Part shown: in pieces, positions 40,521-49,911 of the stretch
Layout of the letters: every line of letters begins with the position of its first letter
How positions within the stretch are numbered: position 1 is the first letter of the stretch
Source: CANJSG01 sp038203875
GTDB taxonomy: Bacteria; Verrucomicrobiota; Verrucomicrobiia; Limisphaerales; CANJSG01
NCBI GenBank assembly: GCA_038203875.1
Contig: JBBRDN010000001.1
Span: 1-64,000, forward strand
Direction: 5' to 3'
Length of the DNA stretch: 64,000 nucleotides
Notes under the pieces: model-generated
Database searches by the model: none
The model's input: only the letters and a program-made list of their open reading frames with translations
Told to the model about the DNA's origin: nothing
Made by a program: the position numbers and the translations under genes

Positions 40521-42932
40521 TCAGCGATAAATCAGATAACGCTCGCGGCGTTCAAGGAACGAGGCCAACGCCGCGCTCCATCGCCCATGGGATTCAGGCA
40601 GCGACGCGCCGTTCTTCACGTCCTGGGTCGCCCCGGGATTTCCGACCAGCGTCTCGAACTTCGGCAGGTTGAACTCCTTCGGATAGTGTTTCTCAAGCGC
40701 CGACGCGACCGCGATGCCGATGTCGACGGACCGGAGGAGTTCCCGGTCGGTCACCGTCATCGTGACTCCGTGGCAGAGTTTCTTGGCATGGACGCTTGAG
40801 GTCGGGGTGAAGGAGGTGGCGGCAAACTTGACTCCGGCAAGGTTGAGCGCGGTGAGCTCCTTGGCGAGCATGGTCCCGTCGATCCACGGGGCGCCGACGA
40901 CTTCGAAGGGCATGTCCGTCCCCCGGCCGACGGAGACCGGGTTGAACTCCACGAGGCCGACACCGGGATAGAGCGCGGCCTGGTCGAGTTTCCGGATGTT
41001 CGGCGACGGATTGATCCATGGGAGCTTCGTCTCGTCGAACCACAGAGCGCGCGTCCAATTTTCGACTGGCACGACGGCGAGCTTGGACTTGTAGCCGAGC
41101 TCTTCGTTGAACATCCGAGCCAGTTCTCCGACGGTCATCCCGTGGCGCACAGGCAACGTATGGTAGCCGATGAAGCTCTGGAACCGGGTCTGCACCGGGC
41201 CTTCCACGATGCGCCCGCCGATGGGGTTCACTCGGTCGAGCACCATGATCTCAACTCCGGCCCGCGCGGCGGCGTCCATCGCGCCGCCCATGGTGGAGAC
41301 GTAGGTGTAGAAGCGGCAGCCAATGTCCTGGATGTCGAAGACGACGACGTCGACCTGCTTGAGAAGATCCTGCCGCGGCTTGCGCGATTCCATGGCGAGC
41401 TTGGTGTAATTCGCCTCGCTCATTCCGGCCGGGCGCTTGGGGCTCTCGGGATAAAGGCTGTAAACCTTCAGGCCGGTCTTCTGGTCGATGGAGTCGCCGA
41501 CCTTCTCGTCGACTTCGCCACGGATGCCGTGCTCGGGGCCGAAGAGCATCGTGAGCTTCACGCCGGGCGCGTTGAAGAGCAGGTCGATGGTGGAATTGCC
41601 GTCGCGGTCGCGGCCGGTGTGGTTGGTGATCAGGGCGACCTTCTTGCCCGTGAGCGGCGCGAAGCCGTCGCGCTTGAGGACGTCGATGCCGTTGAGGACT
41701 GGTTTGTTCGTGTCCGACTGGCCGCGGGGTTGGAGCGCGCCGGGGACCTTGGCGAAGGCGAATCCGGCAACCGACTGCGCGGACAATGTTCCAAGCGTGC
41801 CGTAAAGCGGGAGGATGTTGCCGTTGCCGTCCGGGTGAACGCGGTTGCTGAGGAAGATGTAGAAGGTCTTGGAGAAAGGATCGACCCAGAAGATGCAGCC
41901 GGTGAAACCGGTATGGCCATAGCTGCCCACGGGAAACTCCGTGCCGCGCGGACGTGAGTAGACCGAATCGATGTCCCAGCCGAGGCCGCGACGGTTCCAC
42001 GATCCGGCGGGCGACTGCACGGAGGTCATCAGGCGAACGGTCTCGGGCTTGAAGATCCGCACTCCATCGAGTTCACCGAGGTTCAGCATCATGCGGGCGA
42101 AGCGTGCGAGGTCGGCCGTGGTGGTGAAGAGCCCGGCATGTCCGGCCACGCCGCCCATGCGGCGCGACGTGGGATCGTGGACTTCACCCTGAAGTGCCTT
42201 ACCCGCGATCTTCTCGGTCGGAGCGATGCGCGAAGCCGGGAAGCGGTTGAGCGGGAGATAACCGCTGTCCTTCATGCCGAGCGGACCAAACACCTTCTCG
42301 GCGGCGAATTCGTTCAGCGGCTTGCCGCTGACGCGATGGACGATCTCGCCGACGAGGATGTAGTTCGGATCCGAGTAGCGGAAGAAGGTGCCCGGCGGAT
42401 GCGTCACCTTGAGCGCGCAGGCAAGCGAGATGGCCTTGTCGTAGCCGCTCCAAGCCGGAGTCGCGGGAAGTCCGGCGATCAAGCCCGACGTGTGCGTCAT
42501 CAGATGCCGGACGGTGATGGCCTCCTTGCCGCCGCCCTTGAACTCGGGGATGTAGCGCGAGACCGGCGCGTCGACTTCGACCTTGCCCTGTTCGATCAGG
42601 AGCATGATCGACGGCGTGGTGGCGATGACCTTGGTCAGCGACGCGGCGTCGAAGAGCGTCGTCTCGTCCATCGCCTCGGCGGCAGGATCGAGAGTGCGGG
42701 TGCCGTAGGCCTTGTGGTAGTTGGAACCGTTCCGCTCCAGCCAGAACGTCGCGCCGGGCATCTGCTGCTTTGTGATGAACGATTCGATTGCGGAATCGAT
42801 TTCCGGAAGCTTCGCTGCGTCCAACGCCGGCGCTGGAAACGGGGCAGGGGGCGACGTGTTTCGGCAGCCCGGTGTAGTGAGGCCGAGGCCAACGAGCAGG
42901 AGGGCCGAGATCAGCGGGGCGAGACGGTTCAT
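40521..42932 (-). CDS. fused serine hydrolase (beta-lactamase fold) and NamZ-type exo-muramidase (DUF1343)
   Basis: An 803-residue lipoprotein (signal and GLTTPGC lipobox near residue 23). The N-terminal half is a class C beta-lactamase-like domain: SLTK (SxxK, about residue 97), 'RYSDPNY' as the Tyr-x-Asn equivalent, and 'GHTGFTG' as the KTG equivalent. From about residue 410 it is DUF1343 ('ALITNHTGRDRDG', 'MLFGPEHGIRG', 'FDIQDIGCRFYTYV', 'NPIGG'), the family of NamZ, which releases N-acetylmuramic acid from glycan ends. In Bacillus a beta-lactamase-fold amidase and NamZ are adjacent genes for peptidoglycan turnover; here they are one chain. Start chosen at the lipoprotein signal. Confidence 0.85.
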   Translation of the reverse strand: MNRLAPLISALLLVGLGLTTPGCRNTSPPAPFPAPALDAAKLPEIDSAIESFITKQQMPGATFWLERNGSNYHKAYGTRTLDPAAEAMDETTLFDAASLTKVIATTPSIMLLIEQGKVEVDAPVSRYIPEFKGGGKEAITVRHLMTHTSGLIAGLPATPAWSGYDKAISLACALKVTHPPGTFFRYSDPNYILVGEIVHRVSGKPLNEFAAEKVFGPLGMKDSGYLPLNRFPASRIAPTEKIAGKALQGEVHDPTSRRMGGVAGHAGLFTTTADLARFARMMLNLGELDGVRIFKPETVRLMTSVQSPAGSWNRRGLGWDIDSVYSRPRGTEFPVGSYGHTGFTGCIFWVDPFSKTFYIFLSNRVHPDGNGNILPLYGTLGTLSAQSVAGFAFAKVPGALQPRGQSDTNKPVLNGIDVLKRDGFAPLTGKKVALITNHTGRDRDGNSTIDLLFNAPGVKLTMLFGPEHGIRGEVDEKVGDSIDQKTGLKVYSLYPESPKRPAGMSEANYTKLAMESRKPRQDLLKQVDVVVFDIQDIGCRFYTYVSTMGGAMDAAARAGVEIMVLDRVNPIGGRIVEGPVQTRFQSFIGYHTLPVRHGMTVGELARMFNEELGYKSKLAVVPVENWTRALWFDETKLPWINPSPNIRKLDQAALYPGVGLVEFNPVSVGRGTDMPFEVVGAPWIDGTMLAKELTALNLAGVKFAATSFTPTSSVHAKKLCHGVTMTVTDRELLRSVDIGIAVASALEKHYPKEFNLPKFETLVGNPGATQDVKNGASLPESHGRWSAALASFLERRERYLIYR

Positions 42933-42940
42933 CGCCGCGA

Positions 42941-42968
42941 AAGATAGGACCGGGAAACGCGAACCCAA
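42941..42968 (-). promoter_or_regulatory. promoter TTGGGT-N16-TATCTT
   Basis: On the reverse strand TTGGGT (42968-42963) and TATCTT (42946-42941) are 16 bases apart, with the -10 eight bases before the ATG of the hydrolase/muramidase gene. Confidence 0.45.
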
Positions 42969-43064
42969 ACGAAAAGCCGAAGCGTTTCTGCTACGAAAGT
43001 AGGCCGAGCCTGTCGGTCCGGCGCTCCGGGTCCGGGAGAGGTCGATGATTGCAATTCATGCGGA

Positions 43065-43093
43065 TTGCCTTTGCCCCAACGTAACCCTAGCGT
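43065..43093 (+). promoter_or_regulatory. promoter TTGCCT-N17-TAGCGT
   Basis: TTGCCT (43065-43070) and TAGCGT (43088-43093) are 17 bases apart, 15 bases before the PfkB-kinase ATG. Confidence 0.55.
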
Positions 43094-43108
43094 TGCCGAA
43101 TCGGCTCC

Positions 43109-44158
43109 ATGAAAAACAAATCTGCCTCCTCACGTCGCGGCATCATTGCCGGCGGCAACTGGATCATCGACCAGGTCAAAGTCGTCGACGTCTATCCCCA
43201 GCGTGAACAACTCGCCAACATCCGCGCGCAACACCAGGGCTCCGGAGGCTCGCCCTACAACCTGCTTGTCGATCTCTCCAAGGTCGGAGCCGGATTTCCT
43301 CTGACCGGAGCCGGTCTTGTCGGCAAGGATGCCAACGGCGAAGTCATCCTCGCCGACTGCAAGAAGCACAAGATCGACACGAAGCACCTCGGCACGACCA
43401 ACGAGGCCGCCACGTCCTTCACCGACGTGATGACCGAGAAGGACGGGGGTCGCCGCACGTTTTTCCACTACCGCGGGGCCAACGCCCTCTGGAACGGGGC
43501 TGACATCGATTTCTCCAAGCTCAAGTCCAAGATCTTCCACCTCGGTTACCTCCTGCTCCTCGACGCGATGGACGCGCCCGATGCCAAGTTCGGCACCAAG
43601 GCCGCCAAGATCCTCAGCGCCGCCCAGGCCGCCGGCCTCAAGACCAGCATCGACGTCGTCAGCGAGGACAGCGACCGCTTCGCCCGGGTCGTCAGCCCCG
43701 CCCTGAAGGCCGTCGACTATTGCATCATCAACGAGATCGAGGCCGGCAAGGTCACCGGGTTCAAGCTCCGTGGCGCCGATGGCAAGCTCGACACCGTGTC
43801 GGTCCGCCACGCCGCCGGGGCCCTGCTCCAGCAGGGCGTGAAGGAACTCGTGGTTATCCATTTCCCCGAAGGCGGCTTCTGCCGCACGCGCAAGGGCGAG
43901 GATGTCTGGCAGAGCTCTCTCAAACTCAGCGCCAAGAACATCGCCGGCACCGCCGGAGCCGGAGACGCCTTCTGCGCCGGAGTCCTCCTCGGCCTGCACG
44001 ATGAGAAGCCGCTCCAGGAATGCCTGGAGATGGGCGTCTGTGTGGCGGCCGCGTCCCTCAGCGATCCGACCTGCACCGGCGGCGTGAAGAAGCTGGCCGA
44101 CTGCCTGGCACTCAAGAAGAAGTTCGGCGTCCGCGCCTCACTGAACAGCGAGGATTGA
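43109..44158 (+). CDS. PfkB-family carbohydrate kinase
   Basis: A 349-residue ribokinase-like sugar or nucleoside kinase. 'GGSPYNLLVDLSKVGAG' near residue 50 is the family's N-terminal signature with substrate contacts. 'GTAGAGDAFCAGVLLGL' near residue 282 is the C-terminal signature, with the catalytic Asp in GAGD. The central lid region is ordinary. The sugar cannot be deduced. It has a clear promoter and stands alone. Confidence 0.9.
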   Translation: MKNKSASSRRGIIAGGNWIIDQVKVVDVYPQREQLANIRAQHQGSGGSPYNLLVDLSKVGAGFPLTGAGLVGKDANGEVILADCKKHKIDTKHLGTTNEAATSFTDVMTEKDGGRRTFFHYRGANALWNGADIDFSKLKSKIFHLGYLLLLDAMDAPDAKFGTKAAKILSAAQAAGLKTSIDVVSEDSDRFARVVSPALKAVDYCIINEIEAGKVTGFKLRGADGKLDTVSVRHAAGALLQQGVKELVVIHFPEGGFCRTRKGEDVWQSSLKLSAKNIAGTAGAGDAFCAGVLLGLHDEKPLQECLEMGVCVAAASLSDPTCTGGVKKLADCLALKKKFGVRASLNSED

Positions 44159-44252
44159 GTTGGCCGGGGCAGCAACCCGTGTCGACTCGCGGCAACGACG
44201 CGCTGAGCGACAACTGAGAGTGACCGACTAGTTTCCTAGGGCCCGCAGGGCC

Positions 44253-44600
44253 TCACCGGTTCGGAATCTGGATGCGTGCAACGTTACTCGATCCGTCAAA
44301 GTAGAACGCGATCTGGTTGGTGCCAGGGCCGAAGAAATGAAGCCCGAGCCACGGAAATCCTGCATCGAAATCGAAAGACGATCCGTAGGTCCATGACGGA
44401 TTCAAGCCCAACAGCCCGGTGTGGCGAGACTTCGGCTCACCCAGAAGTTCCGTGACTCTCCTGTGGGAATCGCCGATCCGAATCTTCCGTGCGATGGCGA
44501 GATGCCGTGCGGCAGTGAATACAACGGCCACATAACCCGCGAAGACGAACGTAGCGATACCCAGGAGAACCCATATCGCTTTCTTGCTCCGAAGGGTCAT
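44253..44600 (-). CDS. small membrane-anchored BamE/SmpA-like protein
   Basis: A 115-residue protein with one N-terminal membrane helix (residues 9-30). The rest resembles the BamE-type fold, with 'IRIGDSHRRVTELLGEPKS' at about 41-59 (compare GM-x-x-x-x-V-x-x-L-L-G-x-P). It is not a lipoprotein, as no lipobox Cys is seen. Its GC content is somewhat lower than its neighbours. It lies 12 bases downstream of argA on the same strand, but functional linkage is not implied. Function unknown. Confidence 0.65.
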   Translation of the reverse strand: MTLRSKKAIWVLLGIATFVFAGYVAVVFTAARHLAIARKIRIGDSHRRVTELLGEPKSRHTGLLGLNPSWTYGSSFDFDAGFPWLGLHFFGPGTNQIAFYFDGSSNVARIQIPNR

Positions 44601-44612
44601 CGGTCTCTGAAC

Positions 44613-45899
44613 TCACACGGCCTTCAACCGCTTCACCAGCACCTTGGAGTTGCGGCCGCTGGAGTCGTATTTGTCGCGGCGGCCGGGGGGCAGATCTTCG
44701 GGGGTGCCTTCTCCGAAACCGCCCTTGGTCTGGAAGTAGGTGAAGGCCTGCGTCGATAGCGTAAGCAGGTCGTCGAGTTGGAGTTCGCGGGCCTTGTTCT
44801 CGACGAACTGGATGAGCTTCTTGCCGATGCCCTGGTTCTCGTGCGTGGGCGCGACGAAGAGGCAGGCGAGCTCGCCTTTGTTGTGCTCGGGGTAGAGGTG
44901 CAGCGCGACGCAGGCCACGGGGTTGCGGTCGATCTCGTAGAGGTAGTATTCGCCGATCTGCTTTTCGAGTGTCGCCTTGGTGCGGCGGACGAGCTCCTCC
45001 GAATCCACGGCGGACTGGGTAATCTTGAGGATGGCGGCGACGTCCTTCTTCTGGGCGCGGCGGATCTTTTCGTATTCGTTGGCGTAGACCATCGTGCCGA
45101 CGCCTTCGTTGGAGAACATCTCGGCCAGCAATCCCTCGTCCTCCCTGCCGTTGATGATGTGGACGCGCGCGATGCCGTTGCGGCAGGCGGTGGCGGCGGA
45201 CTGGGCCTTGGTGAAGATTTCGGGGGAGAAGTCCGCCTTGCCCTTCGAGAGCATGGCGTCGAGCTGGGCCACAGGCAGATGACGGACCACTTTCCCCTGA
45301 TGGACGATCCCGTCGGTCGTCGTGATGTAGATGAGCTTGGCCGCGTGCAGGGCTTCGGCGACTTCCAGCGCGACGGTGTCGGAGTTCACGCGGAAGGTTT
45401 TCCCTTCGCCGTCGAACCCGAGCGGCGGGATCACCGGGATGATGCCGGAGCTGACGAGTTGCTGGAGGAATTCGGTGTCGATGCGCTCCACCTTGCCGGT
45501 CATCTGGTGGTCAAGTCCGTGGAGGATGCCGAGCGGATGGGCGATGACGGCGTTGGTGCTGGCCGCTCGGAGATCGTTCGCGGCCAGGCCTTCGAGGATC
45601 TCGTGGGTCAGGCGGTTCGCGGCGGTCAAGGCGAGCTTCAACGTCGCCTCGTCGGTCACGCCGTTGCCGGAAAGGTCCGTCGGAATGATGCCCTGCTGCT
45701 CGCCGAGTTCGCGGATCTGGAGGGCGGCGCCATGGACGAGGACGACGCGGATGCTCAGGGACCGGAGGACCGCGATGTCTCGGAGAAGATTGGCGAAGTT
45801 GTCATCCGTGATGATCGCGCCGTCGACGGCGATGACGAACGTCTTTTCCCTGAAGCTCGGGATGTATTGGAGGATGCCGCGAAGGTCGGTTGGTTTCAC
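44613..45899 (-). CDS. argA: amino-acid N-acetyltransferase (N-acetylglutamate synthase), ArgA type
   Basis: A 428-residue two-domain enzyme that acetylates glutamate, the first step of arginine synthesis. The N-terminal amino-acid-kinase-like domain (about 1-290) has 'VIAVDGAIITDD' and 'VVLVHGAALQIRELG', and lacks kinase catalysis in ArgA proteins. The C-terminal GNAT domain (about 290-428) includes 'LFVAPTHENQGIGKKLIQF', the acetyl-CoA loop Q/R-x-x-G-x-G/A. Length and order match ArgA, not the short or ArgJ types. Other arginine genes are absent here. Confidence 0.9.
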   Translation of the reverse strand: MKPTDLRGILQYIPSFREKTFVIAVDGAIITDDNFANLLRDIAVLRSLSIRVVLVHGAALQIRELGEQQGIIPTDLSGNGVTDEATLKLALTAANRLTHEILEGLAANDLRAASTNAVIAHPLGILHGLDHQMTGKVERIDTEFLQQLVSSGIIPVIPPLGFDGEGKTFRVNSDTVALEVAEALHAAKLIYITTTDGIVHQGKVVRHLPVAQLDAMLSKGKADFSPEIFTKAQSAATACRNGIARVHIINGREDEGLLAEMFSNEGVGTMVYANEYEKIRRAQKKDVAAILKITQSAVDSEELVRRTKATLEKQIGEYYLYEIDRNPVACVALHLYPEHNKGELACLFVAPTHENQGIGKKLIQFVENKARELQLDDLLTLSTQAFTYFQTKGGFGEGTPEDLPPGRRDKYDSSGRNSKVLVKRLKAV

Positions 45900-46098
45900 G
45901 AGTGTCTGTTCGGATCGGATGTCGCAATGCGCTGAGTATAGGATTGCCGGTTCGATTCAAGACGATTGTGATGCCGCTACGAAGGACACCATGCACGCTC
46001 CGAGATCCGGCTCCGCCAACATCGTCAGCTTTTGGTCGCGCTTGAATCGAAGCGCGCGCTGGATTTCGAGAAACTTTATCCGCTGAACCTGGAGGCAA

Positions 46099-46752
46099 AT
46101 GCACCTCGAAGCACACGCGCTCCTTGGCTGGGCCATTGCCAACATGGTGAAGGGCGATCGACACACCCGTGTCTGGTGCGTCGCGGCGGCTTCGGTGCCG
46201 GATCTGGATGCGTTGACCTACCTGGCTGGAGCGGATGCCTACCGCGACTGGCATCACACTTTCGGGCACAACGTTTTTCTCTGGGGCATCATGACCGCGC
46301 TGGCGTTTTGGAAACTGGGACGGCCACTCGGCGCGTTGATGGTGGGGATCAGCTTTGGCAGTCATCTTCTGACCGACTTCTACTTCAGCGGTTGGAGGCT
46401 CTACCTGTTCTGGCCTCTCAGCCGCAGCGGCTACGTCTCGCAGCATTCGGTGGATCTGGGGAACTGGATCAACCTTGCCCTGATCTACGGGCTGATCGGC
46501 GTCGCGTTCCTCATCGCGCTGTGGCGAAAGCGGACCCCGATCGAACTCTTCTCGCCGGCTTTAGACTCGCTAGTGATTTCGGTCCTTCGCCCCAAGACGT
46601 CGGTCTGCGGAGACTGCTCCCAGCCTTCAAACTTGGATTGCGCCCGCTGCGGTTCGCCCGTCTGTGCGAAGCACGCGCGGGTTGGGAAACGCTTTCGCGT
46701 CGAATGTCTCAAGTGCGGGCAAGCCAAGTCGGCAAGTTCCACTCCAATCTGA
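46099..46752 (+). CDS. YdjM-like membrane-bound metal-dependent hydrolase with C-terminal zinc ribbon
   Basis: A 217-residue protein. The first 150 residues match the YdjM/DUF457 family: 'HLEAHALLGWAIAN', 'ASVPDLDAL', 'WHHTFGHNVF' and 'SHLLTDFYF' provide His/Asp metal ligands, with several membrane helices. The last 45 residues carry a cysteine-rich module (CGDC...C-ARC...C...H...C-LKC), like a B-box or zinc ribbon, that ordinary YdjM lacks. Function is unknown beyond likely hydrolysis at the membrane. The start is not helped by an obvious promoter. Confidence 0.75.
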   Translation: MHLEAHALLGWAIANMVKGDRHTRVWCVAAASVPDLDALTYLAGADAYRDWHHTFGHNVFLWGIMTALAFWKLGRPLGALMVGISFGSHLLTDFYFSGWRLYLFWPLSRSGYVSQHSVDLGNWINLALIYGLIGVAFLIALWRKRTPIELFSPALDSLVISVLRPKTSVCGDCSQPSNLDCARCGSPVCAKHARVGKRFRVECLKCGQAKSASSTPI

Positions 46753-46755
46753 ACG

Positions 46756-47709
46756 TCACTTCGGCCACGGGCAGCGGAACAGCGTCGGGCGGATGTCCAG
46801 CGGGTGCGCCTTGCGGCCGAGGCCGTTGTTGTCCGTCACCATCCAGAATCCACCGGCGTCCACGGCGAGGCCCTCCATGTTGCCGGTGTTGAAGCGCGTC
46901 AGGTAGGCGAACTCCGGATCACGTTCGCAGGCAGACCAGTCGTATTCCGCCACGACCCTCTTGGTCGCCGGATCGACTTCCAGGATCTGCGCGCGGCTGC
47001 GGACGAGGATGAATAGATGGCCCTTGTAGGCGGCGAGATCGGAGAAGTGGGCCTCGTTGATCAACGGCACGTTGTAGGTCGGGCAGAAATCGTCGATGAC
47101 CTTCAGCGTCCCAAGGTCCACCACGATGATGCGCGGCAGGCTGCGTTCATTGGCGACGAAGAGGTGGTTGCCGATGACCGCCACGCCCTCGAAGGATGCG
47201 TTGCCGTCCTTCGGATCGAAATACTTCGCGACCGGCGACCAGTCGATGGCGAGCCGTTCCAACGACGATCCATCCGGGCTCATGTGGAGAATCCAGCGGT
47301 TGGCCTCCTCGCAGATGTAGATGCGGCCTTGGTCGTCGCGGGTCAGGCCCTCTATGTCGTAGCGGTCGATCTTGTCCTTGTTGAAGGGCGCAAGCTGCGC
47401 CGGCTTCAGGAACTGCGGCAGGACAGTGAGGCTGGCGGTGTGGGTGCCCTTCGGGAAATCGATCCGGTAAAGGTTCGTGTGGTTGTCGCACAACGTCCAC
47501 AGCTCGCCGTTCGGCTGGAGCATTAGCGCGGAGGAATCGAAACGCCCGTCGGCCGGAAGGTTGATCTGCCATGCCGCGGATGGCTTTAGGACGAAGCGTT
47601 GCGGCGCTGGAGGGTTGGTCTCCTGCGCGGAGGTCCGGCAGCCGGTGGCGTCGAAAGCCAACAGGCAAAGGAATGCGAGGCTAGGAAGGTTCTTGAGCGA
47701 CGATTTCAA
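46756..47709 (-). CDS. phytase-like/SdiA-regulated lipoprotein
   Basis: A 317-residue lipoprotein (MKSSLKNLPSLAFLCLLAFDATGC). The mature part is a beta-propeller of the esterase-like/SdiA-regulated group: 'RYDIEGLTRDDQGRIYICEE', 'DWSPVAKYFDPKDGNASFEGVAVIG' and 'NMEGLAVDAGGFWMVTDNNG' show the recurring EG(L/V)A and D-x-x-G pattern. Such proteins may bind calcium; whether this one cleaves phosphate esters is unknown. It converges with the YdjM-like gene, with three bases between stops. Confidence 0.75.
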   Translation of the reverse strand: MKSSLKNLPSLAFLCLLAFDATGCRTSAQETNPPAPQRFVLKPSAAWQINLPADGRFDSSALMLQPNGELWTLCDNHTNLYRIDFPKGTHTASLTVLPQFLKPAQLAPFNKDKIDRYDIEGLTRDDQGRIYICEEANRWILHMSPDGSSLERLAIDWSPVAKYFDPKDGNASFEGVAVIGNHLFVANERSLPRIIVVDLGTLKVIDDFCPTYNVPLINEAHFSDLAAYKGHLFILVRSRAQILEVDPATKRVVAEYDWSACERDPEFAYLTRFNTGNMEGLAVDAGGFWMVTDNNGLGRKAHPLDIRPTLFRCPWPK

Positions 47710-47728
47710 CGCGGAAGAGGCAACGGCA

Positions 47729-49792
47729 TCAGAAAGGGGAGTTGTTGTGCGGACGGAGATTCCATTCCTCCAGCAGATGCTTCGGGATCTCGCCTAGGAA
47801 ACGCGACGGTTGCTGGAAGACATCGCCGGTCATGCCCGGCGTGAAACGCATCAGCGGATAGGTCAGATAGAGTTCGTTCTTCGCGCGCGTCACGGCCACG
47901 TAGAAAAGCCTGCGCTCCTCCTCTTCGCCGTCGGTGCTGTCGGAGGAACGGCCGGAGGGGAACATCCCGTCGCAGAGCATGATGACGAAGACGATGTCGA
48001 ACTCGAGGCCCTTGGCCTGGTGGACGGTGGAAAGCTTGAGCTGCTCCTGGTCGCGAGAGGCGGCGGCGGATTCGGAGGACTCCACGTTCGTCATCAGCGC
48101 GAGCTGGCTGAGAAATTCGTCGAGCGACTCGAAACGCTCTGCGAATTCGGCCAACTGCTTCACGTCTTCAAGGCGCTGGCGGTAGTTCGGGAACTCTTCC
48201 TTCAAGTAGTCCTCGTAAACCGCGAGCAGGATCAGGGCGATCATCTTGCCGGGCTTGCTCCGGACGTCCGGCGCTTCGATCTGCGACATCGTGGCGGTGA
48301 ACTGGGCCCACGCGACGGCAGCTTTCTTCGGCACGAGGTTGGAGAGACGCGCAAGGGCGACGGCGAGGGCCGGACGCTGCGGGGCAGGAAGGGCGGTGGC
48401 CGCGTTCATCTCCGTGATTACGTCGACGCGGTTCATTGCGGCGAAGAGCGCCTCCCAGAGCTTCTCCGCCGCCTTGCCGCCGATGCCAGGAAGCATCCGG
48501 GCGAGTCGCTTGAACGCGAGTTCGTCCTTCGGGTTCGACACCATCCGGAGAAAGGCGGCGATGTCCTTGATGTGCGCCTGCTCGAAGAAGCGGATGCCGC
48601 TGGTGATGGAGAAAGGGATGTGCCGCCGCGTCAGTTCCAACTGCAGTTCCAGCGCGTGGAAGTGCGAGCGGTAAAGCACGGCGATGTCGTTCAAACTCAC
48701 GCCCTCGTCGCGGAGTTCGAGCACGCGCTGGCAGATGAAGCCGGCCTGCTCGCTGCCGTCGTTGCACGGGATGAGCGCCGGCTTCAGCCCGGACGCACGC
48801 GCGGCATTCAGGACTTTTTTGAACTGCTGGGTGTTCGGCGCGATGACGGCGTTGGCCACTTCGAGGATCTCCGGCGTGCTCCGGTAGTTGGTCTCGATCC
48901 GGTGGACGGACGCGCCGGGGTAGCGCTCGGGGAACTTCAGGATGTTTTGGAAGTTGGCTCCGCGCCACGCGTAGATGCTCTGCGCGTCGTCGCCCACGAC
49001 GGTGAGGTTTCGATGGCCGGCGGCGAGCACTTCGATGATCTCGCTCTGGAGCGAGTTCGTGTCCTGATACTCGTCGACGAGGATGAACTGGAAGCGGCGT
49101 TGGTAGACCTCGCGGACTTCGGCGTGGTCGCGCAGGAGCTTCAGCCAAAGCACGAGCAGGTCATCGAAGTCCATGCCGTTGGCCGCACGCTTGCGCTCGA
49201 TGTAGAGCCGGGCGACGCGTTCGATCTCGGGCGCGAGGTGGGCGAAGTATTCGTAGAACTGGCCGAGCGTTTCGGCGATGGACTTCCTCGTGTTGACGCT
49301 CATCGAGAAAATGTCGCCGAGCACATCCGCCTTTGGGAACCGCGTCTCCTTCGTGTCGATCTTGGACTCGGCGAGGCAGGTGGTGATCAGGTCCTTCGCG
49401 TCCTCACGGTCGAGGATGGAGAAGTCGGAAGTGAAGCCGAGCAGGGCCGCGTGTTGGCGGAGCATGCGGTTACCGATGCTGTGGAAGGTGCCGCCCCAGA
49501 GCGCGCGCAGCTCGGTGCCAAGCAGGTCTGTCACACGCCGCATCATCTCGCGCGCGGCCTTGTTGGTGAAGGTCAGCAGGAGAATCCGTTCCGGGGCGAT
49601 GCCCTGTTCCAGCAAGAAGGCCACGCGGTAAGTGAGCGTGCGTGTCTTGCCCGAGCCGGCCCCGGCGATGATGAGCGACGGCCCCTGCGGTGACATCACG
49701 GCGGCCAGCTGCTGCGGATTCAGCTCCCCGGCGTAGTCGATCTGGAGATCGGCCGGAGCCTGGGTGTTGTGCAGCACGTAGTCCCGGGACAT
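47729..49792 (-). CDS. UvrD/Rep/PcrA-type superfamily 1 DNA helicase
   Basis: A 687-residue 3'-5' helicase for repair or replication restart. Motif Q and Walker A are in 'LNPQQLAAV' and 'GAGSGKTRTLTYR' (about residues 43-55), motif II is 'VDEYQDTN', motif III 'VVGDDAQSIYAWRGA', motif IV 'IETNYRST', motif V 'VHQAKGLEFDIVF' and motif VI 'RRLFYVAVTRAKNEL'. The chain is slightly shorter than PcrA (about 720) and lacks the long C-terminal tail. It may be the Rep/PcrA homologue of this genome. Confidence 0.93.
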   Translation of the reverse strand: MSRDYVLHNTQAPADLQIDYAGELNPQQLAAVMSPQGPSLIIAGAGSGKTRTLTYRVAFLLEQGIAPERILLLTFTNKAAREMMRRVTDLLGTELRALWGGTFHSIGNRMLRQHAALLGFTSDFSILDREDAKDLITTCLAESKIDTKETRFPKADVLGDIFSMSVNTRKSIAETLGQFYEYFAHLAPEIERVARLYIERKRAANGMDFDDLLVLWLKLLRDHAEVREVYQRRFQFILVDEYQDTNSLQSEIIEVLAAGHRNLTVVGDDAQSIYAWRGANFQNILKFPERYPGASVHRIETNYRSTPEILEVANAVIAPNTQQFKKVLNAARASGLKPALIPCNDGSEQAGFICQRVLELRDEGVSLNDIAVLYRSHFHALELQLELTRRHIPFSITSGIRFFEQAHIKDIAAFLRMVSNPKDELAFKRLARMLPGIGGKAAEKLWEALFAAMNRVDVITEMNAATALPAPQRPALAVALARLSNLVPKKAAVAWAQFTATMSQIEAPDVRSKPGKMIALILLAVYEDYLKEEFPNYRQRLEDVKQLAEFAERFESLDEFLSQLALMTNVESSESAAASRDQEQLKLSTVHQAKGLEFDIVFVIMLCDGMFPSGRSSDSTDGEEEERRLFYVAVTRAKNELYLTYPLMRFTPGMTGDVFQQPSRFLGEIPKHLLEEWNLRPHNNSPF

Positions 49793-49911
49793 GGCGGCGA
49801 TTCAACGGCCCGCCCGGAAAAAGGGAATGCTGAATCCGGAGAACGAAGCCCCGGGGCCGACGGGGAAGTTGAACCGCACCTCTTGGCCGGGTGGGAACGC
49901 CTAGTCACGCC

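Noticed and set aside
44159..44252. Possible attC downstream of the BamE-like gene (CGCTGAGCGACAAC)
   Set aside because: The CGCTGAG motif is present but there are no RYYYAAC/GTTRRRY boxes at proper spacing.
45957..46166. 69-codon reverse ORF upstream of argA and over the YdjM start
   Set aside because: It overlaps the start of a better-supported gene and shows no recognised family.
47810..49693. 627-codon forward ORF over the helicase gene
   Set aside because: Antisense shadow; all helicase motifs are on the reverse strand.
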